NCBI GenBank assembly: GCA_951217055.1
Contig: OX578279.1
Span: forward strand, 29,414,173 to 29,478,172
Direction of reading: 5' to 3'
DNA: 64,000 nucleotides
Source: Gerris lacustris
Taxonomy: Eukaryota > Arthropoda > Insecta > Hemiptera > Gerridae
In this document: piece after piece, positions 1-12,841 of the stretch
Numbering within the stretch: position 1 is the first letter of the stretch
Layout: every line of letters begins with the position of its first letter
Program-made: the position numbers and the translations under genes
The notes under the pieces: model-generated
What the model was told of the DNA's origin: nothing
The model's database searches: none
What the model saw: the letters and a program-made list of their open reading frames with translations, nothing else

Positions 1-499
1 ATAAAGTATTAACTGTTAACCATTAACCTTAAACCTTCCCCTTAAAAGAAGTTTCCTTTTTTTCGTAAAATAGCCGATTGGAAAACACTTTTCACATATG
101 TTGAAAAATCTAATTTCACTAGGCTAATACTTTATAAATTGATTTATTAAAAACGCATAATTTAATGCTCTACAACTTTAGTTATATGACATTTTTCACT
201 TGGAATAACCATTTTTGAGTTACAGACGTATAAAACTGAGCATAACACACTTTTCAGGCAAAATGGTAAAATTGGCCTATTTTTGACTGCCGATTCTGAC
301 CAAACCGCTGTACTAGATGTAATGTTTAAAAATGCATTCGACGCAGAATTTAATGTTCTTTAATTTTTGAATAAACACAATTTTCTTTTCGATGCATCCT
401 TAAGACGTTATAAGTGAAAAACTGAGAAAAGTGCCAAAAGTTCGCCGTTTATGGCTCCCAAAAGTTTAGCTCACCTCAGAAACCGTCGCAAACTTATAT

Positions 500-830
500 T
501 ACTCTTATTTGGGATGCCCTAAGTGGATTAAAACTATTTTCAGCTTTGTCCGAATTAATCGGAGGCACGGCTTTGTTTTGGTCTAATTTTACTGGACCAT
601 ATTTATTCAAAATAAATTTATATTTTATATAAAATATTATGCCAAATATATTAGGTGTTTTCATAGAGTCAAGCATGATTTTAACATAAATGTAGCTCAT
701 AAATCGAATGTGCGGTTCAGCCTTAAGACAAGGCAAGTTTATCAGAGGGGGTAGGGCGCATTTTGACGGCCCAGGGCGCAGTGATCGTCTAAAACGGGCC
801 TGGATTAGCCGAAGAAATCTGTATATACAA
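500..830 (-). repeat. Probable transposon remnant
   Basis: A locally GC-richer block (GGGGGTAGGGCGCATTTTGA, GGCCCAGGGCGCAGTGATCG) in otherwise AT-rich sequence. The - strand frame over it (LPPLINLPCLKAEPHIRF) looks like translated transposon end sequence, not a host gene. No ends were identified. The flanks 1-500 and 830-2580 show nothing I can name. Confidence 0.3.
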
Positions 831-2579
831 AGACCTGTGAGTAGTTGAGCTGTAATTGAGAGGTGTTTCGGCGTCAACTTAGTATACATTAGGACTGCCT
901 TAACATTTGTATTAACAGTTTGTCACCAACAAGATAAATAATAATTGCATAATTGAAAGTTTGGAAATCAACTTCCAACACTTATAGTAAATAACGAAAG
1001 ATAAAATGAATGGAGACCTATGCCCTATATTCCTTAATCATTATAATCTTAATTATTATGTAGATTATTAAATAAGACGGGAGAGCGATAGGTAAACAAA
1101 CCAACCAAAAGATACGTGTATGACAGGTTCATAAATTAATACTTAAATTCCAACAGAAATATAATTCATATTGCGGTATGTAATTTATTTTTTATTCACA
1201 TTATTTATGTATCCAGGCATAATAAGGATTTGTAATATTTATTTATTAATTAATGCCGCGATTATAAAATGTTGTATTACCTTATATTTAAATACAATGT
1301 GATCAATGCGCAATGTAAAATCTACTTATTTACGATTATGATTAATAAAACGAATAGTTCTGTTTTTTGGTGATTAATTGTTTTTAAAATACTGTTACTT
1401 ACATAAATAATAACATACTTGTACATGTTATAATAAGCATTATAAATACAAAAAAATGACTGAATGCATATTGATTTGAATTTATTTCTTTATTGTAAAT
1501 GATTTAAATGTATATGTAACCTTAAACAATTCTTGCGAAACTAAAATCGTGTCACATTTATCTCGACTTGGAATAATAATTATTACAATATAATTATTGG
1601 TCTAGTTAAAAAAAAAAAAAAATGTAGACAATTTTTAAAGAGCTTTGTTCATAAGGTCTTGCCCACTTTTTAAGCCCACGTACTAAACCTTTTTAAACTG
1701 TATCACTTATAACGAAATAATACTTTCGTGGTGTTAATTGTTTTTGAAGATTTTTAAACGATGAAATGGATAATAACTATAGTTTATAAGTTAGTAGTTA
1801 ACAAGCCTTATAAACGTTTAAGTTTTGACATCTATTTCATATTGCAAAGAAAGGTGTGGCCAATATAATCATGTTGGGGAAAAAACGGCTGAAAAGATAT
1901 TTGGAAATTTCGAAATATAACATCTCTACTAAATTGATTAAACGTTAAAAGAGCGCTGTTTAATGAAAATTCACAATTGTTCTAGAAGGAATAATGTAGT
2001 CTTAGCGCTGCCTGCACATCGCAATCTTAGTGTACGTCAAGCAAGGAACAAATTTAATACTGATTTATCACCTATAGTGATATTGAGTAGGATTTTTATA
2101 ATTAGCTGTATCTAATAGCAATTTAAGCTTAACATTTAATAATTCAAAAGCTCATTGATAGATATTTAAATAGTATTTTTTTTATTTTTTATTCGATTCA
2201 ACACATTCAAACATACGACTGTTATTATAGACCATTACTCTTAACCATTTGCCAGTATTTATCAGAGAAATATAGTCACAAAAGTTCCTGCAAAAATAGA
2301 GTTTCTGCAGGAAAGCAACTTATTGGTTTTGACTAGCTTACAAATATTTAAACTCGACATAGTACTTCCTTTATTGAATTAGATGTTCACTAAGCAAGGA
2401 TATTATGATCCGTCATTTTAATTCATTATGTCAGACTTTCATACGTAATTTTTGAGATTGTAGTATCTTGAGAACCAATTGATTCAGGACCATAAATATG
2501 GCGATAAGTAATTTCTTATGACTTAAATATTTCCTGTAAAAGGATTTTTTAATCTGCTGTTTAAATTCAAGATGATCAT

Positions 2580-3600
2580 ATACAGGGTGGTCCAAAAGTC
2601 TCCCCCCCCCCCCCCCTCTTAACTTTTGAACGGTTTGAGATAAATTAATGAAACTTAGGGGATCTCTACCATGCAAAGGGAAGTTTGTTTTCATGCAATT
2701 ACCCACTAGGGGCAACCACCCACTTTGCCCCCAGGCAACCCAACTTCAAAATTTCAAATTGGAGTGTGTATTTTTGATAGCATATTTGGATTCTACCGTG
2801 AAAAATAATAAACTTTTACTTGAAACTTTTTTTTCTATTCCCAACATTTTGCCCCCTATAGGTGGGCAAAGATAGCAAAATTACCCCACCGATAATACGT
2901 TGTAAAATCTAAACGGTTAGAGATAAATTAATGAAACTTAAGGGATCCGTACCATGTAAAGGGGTTTGTTTTCATGCAACCGCGCTGTAGGGGCATCCTC
3001 CCATTTTGCCCCAAGACCACCTAACTTCAAAATTTTGTCCTAGAATGTATATTTTTGATAGCAGATTTAGATTCTATGGCAAAAAATAAAAATATTTTAC
3101 TTCAAATTTTTTTTTCTACCTCTAATATTTTTCCCCCTATAAGGGGGAAAAGGTATAAAAATGGTAGATTAGAGCGCCTGGGGGCAAAATGGAGGTTGCC
3201 CCGAGTACGCGAGTGGATGATTAAACACTTCCCTTTACATGGTACAGATCCCTCAAGTTCCATGACTTTATTTCAAACCGTTTAGATTTTATAACGATCT
3301 AAATGTTATTTTTATACTATTTCGGAAGGGTTATTTCGCTATCTTTGCCCCCCTGTAGGGGGCAAAATATTGGAGATAGAAAAAATAGTTTCAAGTAAAA
3401 GTTTTTTATTTTTCACCGTAGAATCCAAATATGCTATCAAAAATATACGCTCCAATTTGAAATTTTGAAGTTGGGTGGCCTGGGGGCAAAGTGGGTGGTT
3501 GGCCACTTGAACTATAGAACTTTGAAATTGTGAAATTCTCTTATTATGACAAACATCGTCTATAAAGGGATTTTCCAATTTAACTTTTAAATTCAAGATG
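2580..3600. repeat. Tandem plus inverted repeat block with an ACAGGGTGGTCC end
   Basis: The block starts with an ACAGGGTGGTCCAAAAGTC-type end at 2582 and a long C run at 2601-2617. A unit of about 286 bp begins near 2622 (GGTTTGAGATAAATTAATG) and is repeated from about 2907. Inverted pieces of the same unit occupy about 3165-3300 and 3340-3510. Direct copies of a roughly 45-bp sequence ending AAATTCAAGATG flank the block (about 2535-2575 and 3556-3600). The apparent small ORFs (2648, 3055, 3339) are translations of this repeat. Confidence 0.65.
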
Positions 3601-5261
3601 GCGTCTGTTATTATTTTTAAAAGCTAAACTACCTTAATCTTATTTTTAAATATTGGGTCTTATGTATTATAGCTAATGTTTGAAATATGCTTCATTTGAA
3701 GTTTCCCTTAAAATTCTCTCGAAACTTTTAAAAGATTCTTAGGACAGAAGAACATTCCTAAAAATAATATAGGTTGGATAGAGAAGACAAGCAAGACAGT
3801 CCAAACAACTAGGACTATGATACAACACATACCGGATTAGAAATAGAATAATATATTACTATTGTTATATGTCTGCTATTGTAATTTACGTACCATATAT
3901 ATAATTTTTAACATTATTTTCTTACAACATAACAATGTTCAATTTAAATTTATTTTCCAATATCTTTTTACATTTTTTTCTCTTTAATTTTATTCACAAA
4001 TATTTTGATTTTTTTTTAACACCCAGGGAATGCCGGACACTTCAGCTAGTTTCTTATAAAAGTATCTTCAATTATAATAGCAAATATTCAAAAACAATTC
4101 TTTATCTATATTTTCTACAATTAATTTTTTTTTAAAAAAAAACAACATATGTGCAATATACCATTTATTTTCTCAAATTAAAAAGTAATCATACAACAAT
4201 ATTTACGAAGAAAAATTACTTAACTACCTCAATTATATTTGCATACTTGAATAAAAAAATATAAATAACTATGAGTAAATAATTATTATTTATAGTTGAT
4301 AAAATATTAACTTTGAACTCATACATTTTTTGAATATTTCGCCCCTTATGTGTCTATAGATAAGAACTCTTGGCAATTTATAATTCGTCGGGACAAGGTT
4401 AATTATAATTGGCAAGTTTAATCGCAAGAAATGTAATTGACAATGAAATATAAAATTTAATTGTGAAAATAGGCAGTGCACCGACGACCTTACTTGAGTT
4501 TAGAAGTAATTATTTATACTTTTTGAAGCCGTATTTTTGTACGTAACTTAATGTAAATATTGATTATATTATGAACACTTCTCATCATATTTTAGTGAAT
4601 ACATGTTCAAATAATTTATTTTTATTTTATTATACTTATAAAGAGATTTTTTTTAAATTTAAAAACTGTTTTAATTGTAATTATTTGATTAATATAAAAA
4701 TTTGGAAGATAATTTAGCAAACAAATATTTAATTCTGAAAAATATTTATTATCAATTCGTGAATTTAAAAAAATAATTAAAAACCATTGTTTTATTGTTT
4801 ATTGATACCTAATCATTTATTACTTAAGTGGTAAATAATTATTGTATTATCAGTTGGGAATATACGACATGAAATTGACCTCGGTTTGAAAATAAAGCTG
4901 CGTGAAAAAATAGGGTGTTTTTAAAATTATCAGTGTAAAAGCAATTGATTAAATAGTGCTGTGTTATTATTAATACTCAATTTTTTTTTAAATTATTTTA
5001 CTATACTGTATTATTAGTTTTTATGGATTCAAAATTTTATATTTATTGTTTATATCTTAATACCATAATTTTTCTTCTTAGATAACGTAAATTATTGTGT
5101 TACAATATTTTAATAAATGTCACAATCAAAGTAATACATTGGCCGAGGAATTAGCTCTTATACGTGTGCTGAATTGTTAAGAATAAAATAGTGACGAATG
5201 TGCAGTTGAAACTTAGAACTGTATAAACATTTGAAAATTTGATTTGAAATGATTATCTTTT

Positions 5262-5346
5262 ATGAAATTTATTCTAATGCGTAAGTTGTTTAGTACACGT
5301 TTGATTACAACGGGAGAATGGAACCAGTATATAGCAGGATGTGTAG
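5262..5346 (+). CDS. Transporter coding exon 1 (short N-terminal exon)
   Basis: Two in-frame ATGs (5262 and 5277) follow an in-frame stop at 5250. The exon encodes about 28 residues ending [11 protein letters not shown] plus one base, then a GTAAGA donor at 5347. That single base joins the two leading bases of exon 2 to make an alanine codon and the continuous segment [14 protein letters not shown], which looks like a first membrane helix. The downstream exon needs exactly this phase and otherwise lacks a start. The choice between the two ATGs is undecided. No convincing TATA box was found upstream, so a non-coding 5' exon is possible. Confidence 0.7.
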
Positions 5347-8300
5347 GTAAGAGCGTTTATCTTTAATTAATATATTTATTCTTTAACTATTAATCGCAAA
5401 CTATGTATATACAGAATTATAGTATTATAAGTTAAATAGTATCATTTTTTTTTAGGCATACATTTTTTAGATGTAGTAGTTAGAGGTAATTGGGTATTGT
5501 TGGAAATGGTTGAAGGTTGTTGAAGCAGGTTAGAGATGGTTTGAGGTGTTTGGAGGTGGTTGGAGATGGTTAGAGGTGGTGGGAGGAAGTTAGAGGGGGT
5601 TGGAGGAGTATGGAGGTTGTTGGAGTTATTAGGAGATTGTAGATGGTTTGAGGTGACGCTACACATATAGTAAGTGTCTACTTACCTATATGTGATAAGT
5701 GTCACCTCAAATATCCTCAAACCATCTACTCCAACCTCCAACTAACTCCAACCCCACCTCCATACTCCTCCAACCACCTCTAACTTCCTCCAACAACATC
5801 TATCGGCCACAGGCTGGGCCATAGGCTAGCCGAGACTGGCTTGAACTAAATATAAAATTAAAGTAAAGAATGACCAGTTTCTTTACATAAGACCTTATCA
5901 AATGCAGTTTTGAACAGTAGCAAGTAGTAATAGTCGTACCAGTACGACTATTTTAGTGCCAGTCAGAGTGTATGAAAATTATCATTTTCCTTTAAGGGGT
6001 GCTTGAAAAAAGTCCAAAGCAGTAAGAAATCAAATGTCCATCCTTAGTGCAAACATGGTCTTATAAAACTTAAATTGAAGTACTCTATCAAATAGGCAGG
6101 CTAACTGAACCACAGAAAGCGAGCACCATAGAGAAAGCTGGTAGTCACAAAATTAAAATTAATGTACAAATATGCTATTACTATTGCTAATTGCTAGTGA
6201 TGTATGAAAGACTATTTGTTAATTAAGTCATTAAAAATCGCAGTTAATTTAAAAATGCTTAAAATTAAATTGTATTTGTTTATATCTGCAATACAATGAA
6301 CTAATCAATCAAGCCGTCGAGTTGTGTTTCATAATAGTATTTATCTACGATTGATAAGAAATATAAACATTATATCTCTGTTTAGATGCGTTGAAAGTAA
6401 TTATTTACGTACTTGTATTTATTGCGCATGCGCGTCTCATAGTTCTGAAGAATTCCTCTTCTTTACCACACTAGTGCGGCAAAGAAGAGGAATTCTTCAG
6501 CTTTACGCACGATTAGCTATATGATTTGTCTAGGAACTAGGATTAGCTAGTTTGTTTACATTTAACAAAACTAATTTGCTGTTCTTTTATTAAAGTAGCT
6601 GTTTATATCGAGTTTTTAGTGAAAAACAATGAGTGAATTAAGTGACTTTGACGAAAATGTGGAGAATAATACTCCTCCAGAAATAATTAATTCGGCAAAA
6701 AATACAACTCAAGAATTAATGCCATCTTTATCAAGAGAGAGATACTAACTTACATACAGCAAGTTTATTTTTTCTGTATTTATAATTAAATCTAACAATC
6801 GTAGATAAAGTACGGTACGCAACTCGAGCGAAAACGGCATTTTGCATTGCTCGTGTGGTTTTACAACCCTCGCTGTCGCTCGGGTGCAAACTCCACACTC
6901 GCATGCAAAATGCTACTTTCCGCACTCGACGCGTAATGTACTATTATTGTTGCTTCCAAGGTTACATGTTGCAAAAGCATTATTATAGTTCTTGAGAAAA
7001 AAATTGTTTTTGACAGAAATCAGGGAAAATAAAATTTTGTCCCGTGTTGATCTAACGATCTGTCCTTCAACATGTTTGCTAACTTACTTACTTACTTACT
7101 CCATGGCGCTATAGGCCGGGGTGGCCCTTGGCCTCTCGAATTAATGCCTTCCATCTATCTCTGTCTTGTGCCAACTGTCTCCAACCTTGAGCTCCTAGGA
7201 TTTTCAAATCCTTTTCCACCTCGTCTTTCCATCTAATTCTTGGTCTGCCAATCCTTCGTTTTCCGACTACGATTTCCTTCCATATCCTTTTCACAGCTCT
7301 TTCGTCATCCATTCTTTCGACATGCCCAGCCCATCTGATCCTTTCTGCCTTCACAAATCTCACTATAACTTGGTGCTCCAAAATCTCTAGTATCTCCCAG
7401 TTCCTTCTGATTCTCCAGGTATTGTTCTCAAACACAGAACCATAAATTCTTCTTAGTACTCTTCTCTCGAAGACTCTAAATTTGTTAAAATCTCTAGATG
7501 ATAGAGTCCAGCTCTGATCCATAGCATACAAGTGGCCTAACAAGCGTTTTGTACAGCCTTATTTTAGTAACTCTTGATAAAAGTCTTGATTTAAATAGTT
7601 TTATGTTGTCAAAGTGCTCTATTCCCCATCATGATTCTGTTGTTAATCTCATTAGTAGTCTTGTTTTCTGTGCTTATCTCAGCACCAAGGTATATAAAGG
7701 AGCTGGCATTTTCAAAATTAAGGTCTTCCACTTGTTTGCTAACTCCACTTTTTAAAAAATATTCATCCGATTTTAATAAAATATATACATTAAAATTACC
7801 CACTGGACGTTCCACATTAGTTTCAACTTTGTGCCCACCCTCAATATTGAAATAAAATAAATGTGTTCCCTCTGGAGACAGAAAACAGGTCCTATCAACC
7901 TCACTTTCGATTTTCAACGAGATCACGTTAGTTTTTTATGCTCAAATCCTAAGATTTTAGAAACATCTGTATTTTGAAATGTATCGCATTTAAATTTGCC
8001 ATACTCGTGAAACCATGATAGGACGCAAGGATGCTTTGTGTGACACAAATTGGTAGATTGTTTTACAAAAACCAAATTGATCACTTATTTGAAAAGCGTC
8101 GCATTGTTGGAAACTCGTGCAAAAACTTATAAAAACATCTAATTGATGTCACATGACATTCTCGTCTTAAAATAATTTATGGATAAAACTACAATTAAAA
8201 ATTTACGTAATTGGAATAGTGGCATGACTGTTTTTTTGTAAGCGCTTTGACATCTAATTGCTTAACCTCCTTATATGGCAAAACAACTTCTGAATGTTAT

Positions 8301-11300
8301 ATACAACAATATCAAATGAAAAAAATAATGTTCAGTAATAATTCATATTAACATTATTTTCATAATACAATTATCATTACGGCGTTTATTACCACATGAA
8401 CATTATTCATTACATATAATTGACAGAACACAAAATATTTTTTAAATTACTCGCACAAATAAATTCCTGAACTACATTGCATTAGTTTAATCAATTTTTT
8501 ATTCAAAGTGATTAAAAATTAGATTGCTTGATTTTTAATGAGATATTTTTATTAATATTTATTTTATGACTATTAAAACATATAATATATTGAAATCATG
8601 TCAACTTAAATATATAAGGTTATTTTAGAACAACTCTGTTTTAAATGAATTAACAAAAATCAAACTTCCTGTTACTATATTTCAATACTTCAGCGCTTCT
8701 TTAGGCGAAATATAGAACTAAAAAGTGAAAACCAAGCAACCTCCTGTTATATCCTAACTTTCTAGTACTATATTTAAGAGCGTTACTTGTTTCAAGTCTT
8801 TTTTGCATAAAATTTCTTCTATCCCTCTGAAGAGAGTTATGGAAATTATTTAGTTATGTTTACAGATTATTAAGTTATGTTTACAGTTTCTTTTTATAGA
8901 AAATAGTACATTACGCGTCGAGTGCGGAAAGTAGCATTTTGCATGCGAGTGTGGAGTTTGCACCCTAGCGACAGCGAGGGTAGTAAATCCACACGAGCAA
9001 TGCAAAATGCCGTTTTCGCACGAGTTGCGTACCGTTCTTTATCTACGATTGTTAGATTTAAGTAATAAATACAGAAACAAATAAACTTGCTGTATGTAAG
9101 TTCGTATCTCTCTCTTGGTAAAGATGGCATTAATTCATTAGTTGTATTTTTTGCCTAATTAATTATTTCTGGAGGATTATTATTCTCCACATTTTCGTCA
9201 AATTCACTTGATTCACTCATTGTTTTTCACTAAAAACTCGATATAACAGTTACTTTAATAAAAAAACACCAAATTAGTTTTGTTAAATGTAACCAAAACT
9301 CGCTAATCGTGCGTAAAGCTGAAGAATTCCTCTTCTTTACCGCCCTAGGGTGGTAAAGAAGAGGAATTCTTCAGAACTATGAGACGCGCATGCGCAATGA
9401 ATACGAATACAAGTACGTAAAGAATCACTTTCTACGCATCTGAACAGAGATACAATGTTTACATTTCGTATCAATCGTAGATAAACGTAATATATTTAAT
9501 TTTGTGAGGAATAAACTAAATGTTCTATTATTTTATGCTAAATAAACTCGATGAACTTTTATTATAATATGTATATTAAATATTGATATGTTCCTGGTGT
9601 TCCTGGCATTTAATTATTTTATGTGATAATCCATGAATATAATGACATATTACATGATATATAATATTTTTAACTAAAAGTAGAAATATTGTGACATTTT
9701 AAAAATATTGTTGACACTTAATTTGATCTTTTCAAGGCAAAGCTAATATAGGGAAAGTAAAAAAGTGGCATTTATAAGGTAAACGTGATATTTTCTTGAA
9801 GATCATCATTTGAATTAATTAAAAAATTATGACTTCAGATCAATTAGAATTTTCTTAAAATACATAATGGAATACACACACATTACTAGCAACAGATAAT
9901 CAAGTTGCCTCGCAAACCTTCCAGAAATTATTTATCTAATAGTTCACTACTAAGCTCAAGGAAACAATAATTTTTTTTATTTTATTTTTTTACAAATCCA
10001 CCACTTCAAGTGGATTTAAAAGTGTGTCTTTTATATCAGAGCTACTCACTAAAATTTCGCTTTACCTACTTTAAGATGGGATTGGAGGGTGGTATTTGAT
10101 GGCAAAAGAGGAATTAACTTCTAGTTAAGGAACCAGCATATTTTGGATTATTAAGGAAGGGTGCGAGAGGTCGGGATGATATTAATTGAAACTGGTTTAA
10201 TGAAAAACAAACCTCAATTGCTCACCACTAAGCAACCCCATAAAAAAAACCTAGACATACAAACATAACAAACACACACAAGCACTTCATACAGAAATTT
10301 GCTCTTAATTTTATGTAACTATATAGTAAAAACAACTCAAAACTCAGGTTCCCATGTATCTACCTTAATAATCCAAAACATTTTGTTTTCTCAACTACAA
10401 GTTAATTCCTCTTTTGCCGTCAAATACTGCCCTTCCTGATACAAATACTGCCCTTCCTGATACAAATACTGCCCTTCCTGATACAAATACTGCCCTTCCT
10501 GATACAAATACTGCCCTGGGATGAGGGTTCATCCCACACCCGACACTCGTAAATTTATATATACCAAGCTATACTTGTAACAATTATCAAAAAGTGTACT
10601 GACCAGCGAGTTAGTGACCTACGTGAACAGGGTAGATGAGTTGTCGATATCGGTGTTATATTTTTATTACTTATGATTTGACAATTTACTGATCAATGAA
10701 CTAGTAACGGTTTTTGTTTTGTTTCTTAACTACCTTTACCAGTTTATCTTCATCATTGAAGCTAGTGTAATGCAGTCAATTTTAGATAGAAAATAGTTAA
10801 TCCTAATGAGTTCATAGTTAAAGAGAATGATTGTAATAGAGAGCCGTGTAGTGAAGAAGAAGGGTACCTTTCTACATATTCCTTAACTAATAAGTTCCGA
10901 GCACCTTCATTTCAACAATTATAAAATGTATCACTTCATTACTCAAAAACTTCTGCTTGTATCAAGTTTAAATTTTACATGCCTGTTTCAATTGTACTTT
11001 AGACGATGTAGCTATATGAAGTTTTATTAAAATCATTACGTTAGAACGTATTATCGGTAAAATATTACTATTTTAAACGTTTAGGTCCGCTATAATATAG
11101 TTTAAACGATCTTTATCACTTCATAGTGGTGTCGCTGTTGGTTTTATTAAAAAATTATATATGTAAAAAATGTTTGTCTCATTGTACAGGTGGATAATAG
11201 AATCTTTTCCCGTCCTGAAATTCCAATTTTGCATTTGAAGCGAGCGTTGTGCGAGAACTCTTGGACGGATAACGCTTTCCAACAAACTTAGCCTGAGCAT

Positions 11301-12807
11301 TGGTAAAAGGAACACGAATACCCAATTTCAACCAAATCTTTAAACTTTTACTTAAGTTATCGTCGGGCACGTAAACATTACTGACAGACAGACTGACAGG
11401 AAGCTTATTTTGTTAAATGTAAGAAGCTCGCTTGCGCTCGCTTCAATTACAAACCATTTGTTTATTTTTAAAGGAGAGGAAAGAAAGACAGTTAATCAAG
11501 ATCCTCGACTGTGTTTTTCTCCAGTATGTGATAGTGACCCATCATGAAAGAGGTGTAGTTCAATATCCAAACAACGTCTTCACTCAAAAAAATGGTAATA
11601 AACAATTGACGGGTTTCGGCTGTTCTAAAGCAGCCTTCTTCAGATAATCTAGAGGTTACTGGATTGACTTTGAAAATTCAAGTGTATGTTGTTGGTTATT
11701 GAACTACACTTCTTTCAAGATAATCAATGATCCTTTTGATTCTCCAAATTATCCAAACATAAATAAATGATTTAATTTCCTGATCATAGTTTGCTACAAA
11801 GTTGATTTTTTAAATGATGAAATAAGAATCCATTCTTAAGGGAGAAAGATTATATAAATTATATATACATTAAAAATATGTGACATGATTATTTTCTCTT
11901 GAATTAATTCATTTCTATTTTTGGTTTATTGTCATTTTTAGCGGGACTTTCATTCGGATGCTGCGGAATAGCATACGCATGGGTAAATCCAGTGATGTTA
12001 AGCGTATTATCCCCGAGGTCGTCAATCATTATGACTTTGCGGCAAGTGAGCTGGACCGCAGCCTTGCCCCAGCTGGGTTCTATACTCTCGCCTCTTTTAG
12101 CAGGATATCTAGCTGACAAAATTGGCAGGAAAACGTTGCTTCTAGGGACGGCCCCGGTACAGATTGCAACATGGATTACTCTAGTTTTTACGACGTCATT
12201 TCCGATTATCGCCATAGTTCGAACTTTGCAAGGTATTCCTTTATTTGGAGAAAATAAAATATTTAATATTATTTCCCCCAAGATCACTGAATGATAAATA
12301 AGATTTATTATCTAATTTGCCTTAAAATCAAGAAATATATTTTTAACTGTCTGCATTTATTGAGAGCGATGGATTTCTTAATTTGTTTGGATTTTGAGCC
12401 AATGATTTACCAATGATTTACATGATACTTAAAGGGCGTGTTTTAAAGTAAAGCAAAATTGACATTATCTATTCTTCTCTATTTTGGAAGGTAAGTTCGA
12501 CCATGTTGAAAAGAGTTAACGTTACTGAGATCCCTATTGTAAAAAAAATTTAAAACAGTTTTAGCCCTTTAAAAAGTACGGAAGTCTTATTGCAGTAACA
12601 GTACAGGCATGCCCCGCAAAAACTCAAAGGCATATACTAATAATGATAATGATTATACCTAACCATAGTCCATTTCTTTCTAACTGCGTCGGTCCAGAAC
12701 CGATAAGTTTAGGTGGACTTATCACTTACCTATATTTATATTTCACCAAGAAACATCTTATTTGTCCTAAGGTGGACTTGCTAATTATATCTTACAATAT
12801 AAGAAAT

Positions 12808-12841
<34 letters not shown>

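Noticed and set aside
5442..5666. Open frame rich in S, N, P and L (74 codons, - strand)
   Set aside because: Translation of the minisatellite; no start context or homology.
7549..7855. Plus-strand frames over the LINE
   Set aside because: Antisense shadows of the reverse transcriptase remnant.
11929..11931. ATG as start of the transporter
   Set aside because: It lies in the intron before the acceptor at 11940-11941. The true upstream exon (5262-5346) supplies the missing N-terminus in the right phase.
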